64,000 bases of DNA from JAURDE01 sp965365285 (GTDB lineage Bacteria; Bdellovibrionota; Bacteriovoracia; Bacteriovoracales; Bacteriovoracaceae). A program made the translations under genes and the position numbers. Each line of letters opens with the position of its first letter. Position 1 is the stretch's first letter. Below, piece after piece: positions 1-8,118 of the stretch. The notes beneath the pieces are model-generated. The model worked only from the letters and a program-made list of their open reading frames with translations. It was not told the DNA's origin and searched no databases. Where the stretch lies: assembly GCA_965365285.1 (NCBI GenBank), contig CBDUBC010000004.1, positions 10,730 through 74,729 of the forward strand, written 5' to 3'.

Positions 1-28
1 CGCCCTTAAGTTTTGGAAACTATCTCCC

Positions 29-55
29 TAAATTTTCTTTTCTTATCTCCGATAA
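29..55 (+). promoter_or_regulatory. sigma-28 (FliA)-like promoter before pilB
   Basis: TAAATTTT at 29-36 is followed, after 11 bases, by TCCGATAA at 48-55. The enterobacterial FliA consensus is TAAAGTTT-N11-GCCGATAA, so seven of eight bases match in each half and the spacing is exact. The next gene, pilB, starts 31 bases downstream of the -10 element. The match is seen directly; use by a flagellar sigma factor in this organism is inference. Confidence 0.6.
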
Positions 56-86
56 ATATCTGTAAATTCAAAATTTAAGGGTAGTT

Positions 87-1760
87 ATGTTTAGGAAAGA
101 ATTTGCAGATGTAATCAGCTCAACGGGTATGATACCTCTAAAAGATTTGCGACCTTATCTTCAAAATGAAGAAGAAAATGAAATCACTGAATTAGAGTTG
201 TTAAAACTCGACTTTTTTGATGTTAAAAAGTTCGCCCAAACAGTTGCAACCAAAGCAAAGCTTACTTATCTCGATTTAAGTAATGCCAAAATTAAAGACG
301 AACATCTAGAGCTAATTAAAAGAGCAGATATAATTAAATATAGGGCCATACCTGTAAATAAAACGGGTAAAGTTGTCACTGTGGCAATATTTGATCCAAC
401 TATTATTGAGTTTGAAGCTGATCTTCATAAACTATTTAATCAAGCAATTGAATTCTTTCTTATCGACCTAGAGACTTGGAATAAAATTTATGGACGAGTT
501 CAACAGTCTATTGATGAACTAGTAACCACGATTAAAGAGATCAAGGCCGATGCTAAACCACAAGAAGAAGTTTCTGAAGCCGATATCGGCCAAGATGTTA
601 TTACATATGTTAATAGAATTCTTGCAGAAGCCTTTGTTAAGAAGGCATCGGATATTCATATTGAACCCTATGAGAAAAGTTTTCGTGTACGGTTTAGAAT
701 AGATGGGACTTTGGTTGAGTCTGCTAAACCACCTAAAAATATGATGCTTCCTATGATCTCAAGATTAAAGATTATGGCAAGTATGGATATCTCGGAAAAA
801 AGAAAACCTCAAGATGGAAGGATTAAGCTCTCCATTGGTGGTCTTCCCATTGATTACAGGGTCAGTTCCCTTCCCACACTTTTCGGTGAAAAAGTCGTTT
901 TAAGACTTTTAGATAGTTCAAATCTTCAGCTTGATATGACTAAGCTTGGTTTCGAAGAAAAACAAATGAACGTCTTTAAAGAAGGTATCCACAGACCATT
1001 TGGTATGTGTCTTGTTACTGGGCCAACAGGTTCTGGTAAAACTACAACTCTTTACTCCGCATTGGCGGATCTCAATAAGCCGACAAAAAATATATCTACC
1101 GCAGAAGATCCTGTCGAATTTAATCTTGATGGGATTAACCAGGTCAATATTAGAAAAGAGGCTGGACTTACATTTGCCTCGGCACTAAAGGCCTTTCTAA
1201 GACAAGATCCGGATATCATTATGGTGGGGGAGATTCGAGACCTTGAGGTCGCTGAAATTGCAGTTGAAGCCGCTCTTACAGGTCACATGGTTCTCAGTAC
1301 ACTTCATACTAACGATGCTTGTGCAACCGTAACTAGACTTCTCAATATGGGAATTGAACCCTTTCTTGTGACTGGTGCACTTACATGTGTCGTTGCTCAA
1401 AGACTTTGTCGAAGAATTTGTGTGGATTGTAAAACAGACGATCCAGATATAACAGTGGATGCCATGGTTTCTTGTGGAATCGCTGCGAGTAGCGCTGAAA
1501 AGATTAAAGCGAAGAAAGGTAAAGGATGCGCTACCTGTAATAATACTGGTTATAAAGGACGAGTTGCTATTTATGAAGTTCTGTCCATGACTCCAAAAGT
1601 AAAAGAAGCTGTTTTAAAAGGTAGCTCCAGTGATGAAATTAAACTTCAAGCGATTAAAGATGGAATGAAAACTCTTCGTATGTCTGCTCTTACGAAGTTT
1701 GCCCAAGGCCTAACCACTTTAGCTGAAGTTGTTTCTAATTCAAGTGCTGATAAGTTTTAA
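87..1760 (+). CDS. pilB: Type IV pilus assembly ATPase PilB
   Basis: This is the cytoplasmic hexameric motor that powers pilus extension at the PilC platform. The N-terminal part (about residues 1-150) looks like the T2SSE/MshEN regulatory domain. The secretion-ATPase core follows, with Walker A GPTGSGKT near residues 312-319, Walker B DPDIIMVGE from residue 374 and a His box (STLHTNDA) near 400. A zinc-binding four-cysteine site is intact (C445/C448 and C481/C484), typical of PilB and GspE but not PilT. The length of 557 residues is normal. The start has an AAGGG-type ribosome site. It is the first gene of a pilB-pilT-pilC run, 9 bases before pilT, and lies behind a sigma-28-like promoter. 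Confidence 0.97.
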   Translation: MFRKEFADVISSTGMIPLKDLRPYLQNEEENEITELELLKLDFFDVKKFAQTVATKAKLTYLDLSNAKIKDEHLELIKRADIIKYRAIPVNKTGKVVTVAIFDPTIIEFEADLHKLFNQAIEFFLIDLETWNKIYGRVQQSIDELVTTIKEIKADAKPQEEVSEADIGQDVITYVNRILAEAFVKKASDIHIEPYEKSFRVRFRIDGTLVESAKPPKNMMLPMISRLKIMASMDISEKRKPQDGRIKLSIGGLPIDYRVSSLPTLFGEKVVLRLLDSSNLQLDMTKLGFEEKQMNVFKEGIHRPFGMCLVTGPTGSGKTTTLYSALADLNKPTKNISTAEDPVEFNLDGINQVNIRKEAGLTFASALKAFLRQDPDIIMVGEIRDLEVAEIAVEAALTGHMVLSTLHTNDACATVTRLLNMGIEPFLVTGALTCVVAQRLCRRICVDCKTDDPDITVDAMVSCGIAASSAEKIKAKKGKGCATCNNTGYKGRVAIYEVLSMTPKVKEAVLKGSSSDEIKLQAIKDGMKTLRMSALTKFAQGLTTLAEVVSNSSADKF

Positions 1761-1769
1761 GGGGATTAT

Positions 1770-2873
1770 ATGAGCGAAGGTAAAGCAGAAGGTGCTGGCG
1801 AATTAAAGGTTCAACAACTTTTTAAATTAATGATTGAAAATGGGGCATCAGACTTACACCTCACGACAGGATCTCCTCCGGCAATTCGAATTAATGGAAA
1901 TGTCGTTAAGGTAAAGTTACCAGCTCTAACACCTGCAGATACTAAAAGACTTGTCTATGCTTTGTTATCAGAAGAACAAAGAAATGAATTTGAAAAAAAT
2001 TTGGAGCTTGACTGTAGTTTTGGAATTAAAGGACTAGCTCGTTTCCGATGTAACGTTTTTTATTCCAAAGGTGGTGTCGCCGCTGTTTTCAGAACGATTC
2101 CCAGTGTAATTCCTGATTTCGAACAACTTAACCTACCATCAGTACTTTTAAGTATGACTGATGTAAGTAACGGTCTCATTCTCGTGACAGGTCCTACAGG
2201 GTCTGGTAAATCGACCACGCTTGCAGCTCTTTTGGATCGATTAAACCAATCCGAGCCTGGTCATATCATTACACTTGAAGACCCAATCGAATTTGTGCAT
2301 CCCCATAAAAAATGTATTGTAAATCAAAGAGAAATTGGTGCGGATAGTTTAAGTTTTGCCAACGCACTTAAAGGGCTTCTCAGACAAGATCCCGATATCG
2401 TCCTCGTTGGGGAGCTTAGAGATATGGAAACAATCGAGATGGCGTTAACAGTTGCTGAAACTGGTCACCTTGTTTTTGGAACTCTTCACACTAACTCAGC
2501 GGTTCAAACAATTAATCGTATGATTAACGTTTTTCCATCAGATCAACAGGAACAGATTCGAACTCTACTGAGTTTCGTTCTTCAAGGAGTTGTTGCTCAA
2601 CAACTTTTACCCCTCAATGGTGGGGGACGAGCTGCTTGTCAGGAAATCCTTATTCCCAATCCGGCGATTAGAAACCTTATTCGAGAGGATAAAATTCATC
2701 AGGTATATTCCCAAATGCAAATTGGACAAGATCAGACTGGTATGATGACTATGAATCAATCGCTGAAAAATCTCGTAGATAAGGGTAAAATAGATCCAGA
2801 GACTGCTATGAGCTATAGTCCGGTTCCAGAAGAATTGGCAAAGCAGTTGGGAATTAAAACAGGGAAAAAATAA
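1770..2873 (+). CDS. pilT: Type IV pilus retraction ATPase PilT
   Basis: This hexameric ATPase depolymerises the pilus and so drives twitching and adhesion-linked retraction. Visible motifs are Walker A GPTGSGKS at residues 141-148, Walker B DPDIVLVGE and the His box GTLHTNSA. The C-terminal AIRNLIRE motif is the classic PilT hallmark and is needed for retraction in other species. There is no four-cysteine zinc site, which separates it from PilB. The length of 367 residues is usual. A good AGGGG ribosome site precedes the ATG. It sits between pilB and pilC, as in Myxococcus and Pseudomonas-type clusters. Confidence 0.97.
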   Translation: MSEGKAEGAGELKVQQLFKLMIENGASDLHLTTGSPPAIRINGNVVKVKLPALTPADTKRLVYALLSEEQRNEFEKNLELDCSFGIKGLARFRCNVFYSKGGVAAVFRTIPSVIPDFEQLNLPSVLLSMTDVSNGLILVTGPTGSGKSTTLAALLDRLNQSEPGHIITLEDPIEFVHPHKKCIVNQREIGADSLSFANALKGLLRQDPDIVLVGELRDMETIEMALTVAETGHLVFGTLHTNSAVQTINRMINVFPSDQQEQIRTLLSFVLQGVVAQQLLPLNGGGRAACQEILIPNPAIRNLIREDKIHQVYSQMQIGQDQTGMMTMNQSLKNLVDKGKIDPETAMSYSPVPEELAKQLGIKTGKK

Positions 2874-2876
2874 TAA

Positions 2877-4094
2877 ATGCCGCAGTTTAGTTACGAAGGT
2901 GTTGACGGCGCTGGAAAAAAGATTGGTGGAAAAATTGAGGCTTCCAACTTAGCGGAAGCCCGAAGACTTCTTCGAGGTCAAGGTATTCGAGCGAGACGAG
3001 TAACACCTCCCTCACTTTTAGAGTTCGATCTGACAGAGTGGATGGTCGATAATGGTCTAGCGGCACCTTTTGGAGCAAAGGAACTTACTCTTTTTACCAA
3101 ACAATTAAGTATCATGATTAATGCCGGTGTTCCAATTATACAGGCACTAGAAATTCTCTATAAGTCAGAAAAACATCCTGTACTTAAAAAAACGATTAAA
3201 AAAATAGCGGATGATGTCGGTGCAGGGAAGACGATCGCGGAAGCTCTTGCTGCTGGTAAAGGTTTTACTAAACTTTATGTGAATCTTGTAAAGGCCGGTG
3301 AAGCTGGAGGGATCTTAGATACGATCCTTGAAAAACTTGTTACTCATATGGATAAGCAAGAAAAAACCAAAAAACAAATTAAGTCTGCCATGACTTATCC
3401 TGTGATTGTCTGTGTCGTAGGCGCCGCCGTTATTTGGGGTATGATGGTTTTCGTTGTTCCCCAGTTTGTTGATATGCTTGCTTCTACAGGTCAGGAACCA
3501 CCTTGGATTACGGCAATGGTTATGAAAGTGTCTGAATTTATTGGATCAAATGGACTCATTATTTTTGGAAGTATTGGAGGTTCTCTTGCTGCCTTTAAAG
3601 GCGCCGTGAGCACAGAAAATGGAAAAGAAATTTTCGACAAAGTCATGATGAAAATGCCGATTTTTGGAGTCGTTATTATAAAAGGTAGCCTTGCTTCATT
3701 TTCCAGAACACTTTCAACAATGCTTGGTTCTGGTGTTCCTTTAATTGATGCTCTTGAAATTTGTATTGATACTATAGACCAATCAGTCATGGTTAGAGAT
3801 TTAAAAGTGGTTCGAGAAGCTGTTGTAACTGGGAAATCATTATCCGAACCTTTAAGTAAGGTTAATTATTTTCCTGAAATGGTCGTCTCCATGCTTAGAG
3901 TTGGAGAGCAGACAGGTAATATTGATGAGATGCTAGAGAAAATCTCTGACGTTTTTGAAGAAGAGGTCGATGAAGCCGTCTCAAATATGACTAAAATGAT
4001 CGAGCCAATAATTATTGTTGTTCTTGGTAGTATTGTCGCCACTATTCTCGTTGCCATGTATTTGCCAATATTTATGTCTGCGGGTGGCGCATGA
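2877..4094 (+). CDS. pilC: Type IV pilus inner-membrane platform protein PilC
   Basis: PilC is the inner-membrane platform that PilB and PilT rotate to add or remove pilin. The 405-residue protein has the usual N-terminal segment (MPQFSYEGVDGAGK), two T2SF domains (about 70-195 and 270-395) and hydrophobic segments near 170-195, 220-240 and at the C terminus. The start lies three bases after the pilT stop, so the two are translationally close. Its 3' end overlaps the spacer of the pilA promoter region. Nothing is missing or truncated. Confidence 0.96.
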   Translation: MPQFSYEGVDGAGKKIGGKIEASNLAEARRLLRGQGIRARRVTPPSLLEFDLTEWMVDNGLAAPFGAKELTLFTKQLSIMINAGVPIIQALEILYKSEKHPVLKKTIKKIADDVGAGKTIAEALAAGKGFTKLYVNLVKAGEAGGILDTILEKLVTHMDKQEKTKKQIKSAMTYPVIVCVVGAAVIWGMMVFVVPQFVDMLASTGQEPPWITAMVMKVSEFIGSNGLIIFGSIGGSLAAFKGAVSTENGKEIFDKVMMKMPIFGVVIIKGSLASFSRTLSTMLGSGVPLIDALEICIDTIDQSVMVRDLKVVREAVVTGKSLSEPLSKVNYFPEMVVSMLRVGEQTGNIDEMLEKISDVFEEEVDEAVSNMTKMIEPIIIVVLGSIVATILVAMYLPIFMSAGGA

Positions 4095-4106
4095 TAAAAA
4101 AAGACG

Positions 4107-4115
4107 TGATATAAT
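4107..4115 (+). promoter_or_regulatory. Extended -10 promoter for pilA
   Basis: TGATATAAT (TG-N-TATAAT) is an extended -10 element 27 bases before the pilA start. No good -35 is seen 17 bases upstream, as is common for extended -10 promoters. It would give a leader of about 20 bases carrying the GGAGGAG ribosome site, and would let pilin be expressed well above pilBTC. Confidence 0.55.
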
Positions 4116-4142
4116 AACGAAATATAAGGATTTGGAGGAGTT

Positions 4143-4739
4143 ATGAAAATGAAACAAATTTATAAGGATGAAAGTGGTTTTACCCTGGTTGAGCTTATGG
4201 TTGTTGTTGCCATTATTGGTATTCTTTCAGCTGTAGCTATTCCTAACTTTAAAAGTTATCAAGCAAAGGCAAAGACATCAGAGGCTAAGCTTCAACTTGC
4301 TTCTGTTTATCAAGCTGAAACCTCGCTTCAAGCAGATTATGATGCTTATGCGGTATGCTTAGATTTTGCAGGTTATTCTGGACCAACGGAAGCGAACTAT
4401 TATGCTGTAGGACTTACAGGAAATGGTGGGGCCCAAGTTGTAAGAGATAATGGTGGTGATGGTTGTAACGATGGTGGAGAAGGAGTTTCTTGGTGGAAAG
4501 GAAATAAAAGTGTTGGTGGTAAAAAAGCCGATACAGACGCTCCTCTTAAGGCCGTTGTAGTACCTGGTAGATATAATAATCCAGATGGACTTTCAGCTTC
4601 AACAGTAGAAAACAATGGTAACTCATTTATCGCAGCGGCTGCAGGGCCAATTGCTTCTGATAAAGCAAAAGAGGGTGAGTTTAGCGAATGGATTATCAAC
4701 GAAAATAAAAACCTAACCGAAGTTAAGAAAGGTTATTAA
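4143..4739 (+). CDS. pilA: Type IV major pilin PilA
   Basis: This is a type IV prepilin, the likely major subunit of the pilus fibre. The N terminus has a short basic leader ending in Gly, then the mature start FTLVELMVVVAIIGIL, with Glu5 conserved and a long hydrophobic helix. PilD (encoded at 7284-8042) should cleave before Phe. The 198-residue length is large for a pilin. The C-terminal head is rich in Gly, Asn and Asp and has two Cys residues that could form the D-region disulphide. The gene has a very strong ribosome site (GGAGGAG), its own promoter and a terminator right after the stop. No pilS/pilR two-component genes lie beside it, unlike M. xanthus. Confidence 0.93.
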   Translation: MKMKQIYKDESGFTLVELMVVVAIIGILSAVAIPNFKSYQAKAKTSEAKLQLASVYQAETSLQADYDAYAVCLDFAGYSGPTEANYYAVGLTGNGGAQVVRDNGGDGCNDGGEGVSWWKGNKSVGGKKADTDAPLKAVVVPGRYNNPDGLSASTVENNGNSFIAAAAGPIASDKAKEGEFSEWIINENKNLTEVKKGY

Positions 4740-4744
4740 TAAGG

Positions 4745-4769
4745 AAGGGCCTAACGGCCCTTTTTTTTT
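4745..4769 (+). terminator. Rho-independent terminator of pilA
   Basis: AAGGGCC, a four-base loop TAAC, then GGCCCTT forms a seven-base-pair stem that runs into nine T residues. It starts six bases after the pilA stop and overlaps the stop codon of the convergent gene at 4751-5572. Confidence 0.9.
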
Positions 4770-5572
4770 GCTCTGTCACTGAGTTCAAATTTTTTCCATT
4801 TTCTTTCAGCTTTAAATTGACCATTTTGCCTTATGTAAGGATTCCCAAAAAAATCGAAGCGATCACAATTGATAGCCTTAATATTGAGACACCTTAAATC
4901 TTTTTCTGCTTTGAGAGAGTAAAGGGCTTCTTTGTAACGCTCTTTTAATACGGGAACTTGTTCCTTTTGATAGGCAGTTTGTATGAGTTTATAAATATCC
5001 TCTAAACCAAGTCCGTCCTCTCGTTTAAGCTTGGCGAGAAGTGATGGCATAATCGGAAAATGCTTAACTCTTTCTGGTAATATATTGGCCCTTTCGTAAA
5101 GTTTAATAGCCTTTTTGATTTCTCCTAGCTCGAAGTATTTATTAAATCCAGAATTAATCAAAAGCCAAAAATCATGCTTATAAACCCGAAGACCTTTTGT
5201 ATACAGATGATCAGCTCCCAAAACATCATCCTTAATAATAGATAGGTATTTACCACCAATGAAATAATTCTCGTAAAAAAAAGGCTCCATTTGCGCCATA
5301 GTCATAAATCGGTAGTAAATCCATGAGTTTTCATCAGCTTGATAATGCTTTTGAAGGTCACTTTCAAGTAAAGTATTGATCCAAATGAGTGAGCTTAATA
5401 GGCTTTTAGGAAAAGGTATTAGATTTAAATATGGACCTTGTTTTAAAAGGTAAGCACTGTCTTGCTTTGAAATGTGAATAACTGGCTTTTTTATTTTTTC
5501 ATTTAGAATATTGAAGAAAATGAAGATCGAAATAAGAATAAAAATTATTAAGATACTTTTTGCTTTAGGCAT
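4751..5572 (-). CDS. Membrane-anchored TPR-like protein in the pil locus
   Basis: I do not recognise a named family. The 273-residue protein starts with a hydrophobic anchor (about residues 5-22) and the rest should lie in the periplasm. Middle segments (roughly 110-170) look like helical TPR-type repeats, for example GELGEIKKAIKLYERAN-like helix pairs. It lies between pilA and the pilH/pilI-like ABC transporter, the place occupied by pilG in M. xanthus, where pilG is needed for pilus assembly. Here it is inverted relative to the other pil genes and diverges from the ATPase gene with only 28 bases between starts. Equivalence with PilG is inference from position only. Confidence 0.7.
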   Translation of the reverse strand: MPKAKSILIIFILISIFIFFNILNEKIKKPVIHISKQDSAYLLKQGPYLNLIPFPKSLLSSLIWINTLLESDLQKHYQADENSWIYYRFMTMAQMEPFFYENYFIGGKYLSIIKDDVLGADHLYTKGLRVYKHDFWLLINSGFNKYFELGEIKKAIKLYERANILPERVKHFPIMPSLLAKLKREDGLGLEDIYKLIQTAYQKEQVPVLKERYKEALYSLKAEKDLRCLNIKAINCDRFDFFGNPYIRQNGQFKAERKWKKFELSDRAKKKGR

Positions 5573-5600
5573 TTTATAATTTTTTCATAGGGACTGGCTT

Positions 5601-6503
5601 ATGCAAAGTATTATTGAAGTGAATGACATACAAAAATCTTTCCAAGTCGATTTTTGGAAAAAACCGATCAAGGTACTACGAGGACTCTCTTTCGATATTC
5701 AGGAAAATCAGATTGTAGGATTAATAGGCGCAAATGGTAGTGGAAAGACAACATTTCTAAAAATACTTATGGGTCTTATTAAGGCCGATGCAGGACAAAT
5801 CCTTTATGGTCCTTACGGAAGTGCTCTTGGATTTAAAAGGGTAACAGGTTTTTTACCTGAAAGACCATATTTCTATCCTTATTTGAAAGGAATTGAATTT
5901 GTCACCTATCAAAGTAAGCTGCATGGATTATCCGGAACGCAGATTAAAGAAAGAGTAAAGCAATGGGCGAGTCGACTAAAAATTGACTATGCCTTAGAAA
6001 GAAAAATTAACACTTATTCAAAAGGAATGCTTCAAAGACTTGGCTTTTTAACCTTGCTTGTAAATGACCCAGAGATACTTATCATGGATGAGCCCTTATC
6101 GGGACTCGATCCAATCGGAAGAAAAGAGTTTAAAGATATCATCAGAGAAGTTCATTCGCTTGGTAAGACTATTTTCTTTAGCAGCCATGTTCTTGCAGAT
6201 ATAGAAGAAGTTAGTCATAAGGTAATAGTTTTAAACGAGGGTAAAGTTCAGTTTCAAGGTCCCCTAGAAGATATATATCAAAAGAATCCACCTTCTCAGT
6301 ATGAAGTCCGTACACTTAAGTACTGTGAACCGCTAGAGAGGATTTCAAGCACCGAAAAAATTGGAAACGCGTATTGCTATATCTTAAATCACTCAGATTA
6401 TGCAAAAGCTCTAGAGATTTTGAGTTCCTCTCAAATGGCCATAAAGTATTTTGGACCTCATAATTATAATTTAGAATCGATTGTCTATAATTTAAGGGAA
6501 TAA
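5601..6503 (+). CDS. pilH: ABC transporter ATPase, PilH-like
   Basis: This is the cytoplasmic ATP-binding subunit of a DrrA/NatA-type ABC exporter. Walker A is GANGSGKT (about residues 43-50), the signature is YSKGMLQRLG, Walker B is LIMDEPLSGLD and the switch His is in FFSSHVL. The approximately 75-residue C-terminal extension is usual for this subfamily. The gene overlaps nothing but is followed by the permease after four bases, so the two form a pair. Its place between pilA and pilD matches M. xanthus pilH, which is required for pilus assembly there. The exported substrate is unknown, so the pil role is inference from synteny. Confidence 0.85.
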   Translation: MQSIIEVNDIQKSFQVDFWKKPIKVLRGLSFDIQENQIVGLIGANGSGKTTFLKILMGLIKADAGQILYGPYGSALGFKRVTGFLPERPYFYPYLKGIEFVTYQSKLHGLSGTQIKERVKQWASRLKIDYALERKINTYSKGMLQRLGFLTLLVNDPEILIMDEPLSGLDPIGRKEFKDIIREVHSLGKTIFFSSHVLADIEEVSHKVIVLNEGKVQFQGPLEDIYQKNPPSQYEVRTLKYCEPLERISSTEKIGNAYCYILNHSDYAKALEILSSSQMAIKYFGPHNYNLESIVYNLRE

Positions 6504-6507
6504 GAAA

Positions 6508-7275
6508 TTGAGAGAGTGTTTTGTTATTGCTAGATATTCTTTTATTCAATTAGTTCGATCAAAAGTTTTGCTTAATACTCTTTTGATCGGACTAATTTTA
6601 GCTTTAGTAAGTTATGTAAGTTATCAAATTTCCTATGGAGCTCGCTCAAAAGTATCTCTCGATATTGGTCTAGGTCTTAATTACCTCTCAATTATTGGTA
6701 TCTCTCTTTTTTTAGGAGTAGGTCTTCTTGGAGAAGAAATCGAAAATAGAACTCTTTATATGACTCTTGTTAGTCCTGTTAGGAGATGGCAGTTTCTATT
6801 AGGTAAAATATGGGGTCTTTCTCTTGTCCTTCTTTTAAATAGTATGATCTTAATTTCCATGATTCTTTTTAGTTATATCTTGATGGGGGGAAACATCACT
6901 CCTAGTATTTTTACGGCGGTTATATTTGACCTTTTAAGTGCCTTAATTATTTTAAGCTTAGTAGTTTTATTCAGCCTGTTTTCTAATAAGGTTTTATCTG
7001 TTCTTTTAACTGTTACTGTAGTCATAACAGGTAGCGTTCTCCATGAGCTTGCAGTTATGAACTTTGTCATTCGTAATGAAATACTCAGTATTTTTGTAGA
7101 GGGACTTAAATGGATTATGCCTAATTTTAATATTTTGGATATTAAGGACCTTATAATCTACAATCACTCGATTCCAAGTTCCTATACTTTCAGCACTATT
7201 TTGTATTCAACTTTATATATGCTATTTATTAATATGATCTCATGCGTTGTGTTCCAAAGAAGGGAACTAAATTAG
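6508..7275 (+). CDS. pilI: ABC transporter permease, PilI-like
   Basis: This 255-residue protein has about six membrane segments and resembles ABC-2 type permeases, with a cytoplasmic loop after the second helix (GEEIENRTLYMTL) typical of the family. The start is TTG at 6508. AAGGGA at 6494-6499, inside the end of the ATPase gene, is correctly spaced to it, and no in-frame ATG lies near. It pairs with the ATPase just upstream, and its 3' end closely precedes pilD. The position matches pilI of M. xanthus. The substrate is unknown. Confidence 0.82.
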   Translation: MRECFVIARYSFIQLVRSKVLLNTLLIGLILALVSYVSYQISYGARSKVSLDIGLGLNYLSIIGISLFLGVGLLGEEIENRTLYMTLVSPVRRWQFLLGKIWGLSLVLLLNSMILISMILFSYILMGGNITPSIFTAVIFDLLSALIILSLVVLFSLFSNKVLSVLLTVTVVITGSVLHELAVMNFVIRNEILSIFVEGLKWIMPNFNILDIKDLIIYNHSIPSSYTFSTILYSTLYMLFINMISCVVFQRRELN

Positions 7276-7283
7276 GAGCTTAT

Positions 7284-8042
7284 TTGGATCTTATATTTAT
7301 TTTCATTCTGGGGGCAATGATTGGGAGTTTTCTTAATGTGATTATTTATCGCCTTCCACGAAATATAGATTTCGTATTCATGAGATCTCATTGTACGGTT
7401 TGTAAAAAAACAATTCCTTTTTATTTTAATATTCCAGTCCTAGGTTATTTGATACTTCGCGGAAAATGCTCCAACTGTGGAGAACGCTATTCGTACAAGT
7501 ACCCACTAGTTGAGCTTTTCACTGCAATGGCGTTTGTGTTCATCTATCAAAGATTTTCCCTCTTTATTCAACCAATTGAGTTTATTATTTACTCGTCTAT
7601 TTTTGCAGTTCTGGTATGTATTTTTTTTATAGATCTTGAGTTTTATATTATTCCCAATTCTCTTAACCTCTACCTTTTATCTATCTTCCTTTTAAAATCT
7701 TTTCTTTATGAGCCGCTGGAGTTCTGGCTATTAGGAGGATTCATTGGATTCTTTTTTCCTTTCATGGTGACGTGGCTCTACTCATTGCTGCGAGGTCAAA
7801 TTGGATTGGGAATGGGGGATGTGAAACTCTATGGGGTTTTAGGAATTTTTTTAGGGCCTCTTGGAATTACACAAAATATTTTCTTAAGTTGTTTTCTTGG
7901 TGCGTTAATTGGTGGAACCCTTATCGTGATAAAAAAAATGGATAGGAATACACCAATTCCATTCGGACCCTTCATTGTGTTAGTGGCAATGTTTCAAATC
8001 TATTTTCCTCAATTGTTTAAAAAGTATCTTGTCCTCTTTTAA
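7284..8042 (+). CDS. pilD: Prepilin peptidase / N-methyltransferase PilD
   Basis: PilD is the inner-membrane aspartic peptidase (A24A) that cleaves and N-methylates prepilins. Both CxxC pairs are present (CTVCKK and CSNCGE), as are the two catalytic Asp sites, DLEFYIIPN and GLGMGDVKL. I chose the TTG at 7284 because AGGAG at 7274-7278 sits five bases before it and because the product then begins directly with the typical GAMIGSFLNVIIYRLPR segment. An in-frame ATG at 7242 gives a longer form, but it has no ribosome site and overlaps the permease by 34 bases. The likely substrates are PilA and minor pilins. Confidence 0.93.
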   Translation: MDLIFIFILGAMIGSFLNVIIYRLPRNIDFVFMRSHCTVCKKTIPFYFNIPVLGYLILRGKCSNCGERYSYKYPLVELFTAMAFVFIYQRFSLFIQPIEFIIYSSIFAVLVCIFFIDLEFYIIPNSLNLYLLSIFLLKSFLYEPLEFWLLGGFIGFFFPFMVTWLYSLLRGQIGLGMGDVKLYGVLGIFLGPLGITQNIFLSCFLGALIGGTLIVIKKMDRNTPIPFGPFIVLVAMFQIYFPQLFKKYLVLF

Positions 8043-8071
8043 CTACACTTCTTAAGTGGCGCATTAATTAC

Positions 8072-8101
8072 TTGTTATTACTCCGGTCTTCTCGCTATAA
8101 T
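8072..8101 (+). promoter_or_regulatory. Sigma-70 type promoter for pilMNOPQ
   Basis: TTGTTA at 8072-8077 and TATAAT at 8096-8101 are separated by 18 bases. pilM starts at 8119, so the leader would be only about ten bases and would include the AAGGGG ribosome site at 8109-8114. Confidence 0.6.
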
Positions 8102-8118
8102 ACTAAATAAGGGGTTGT

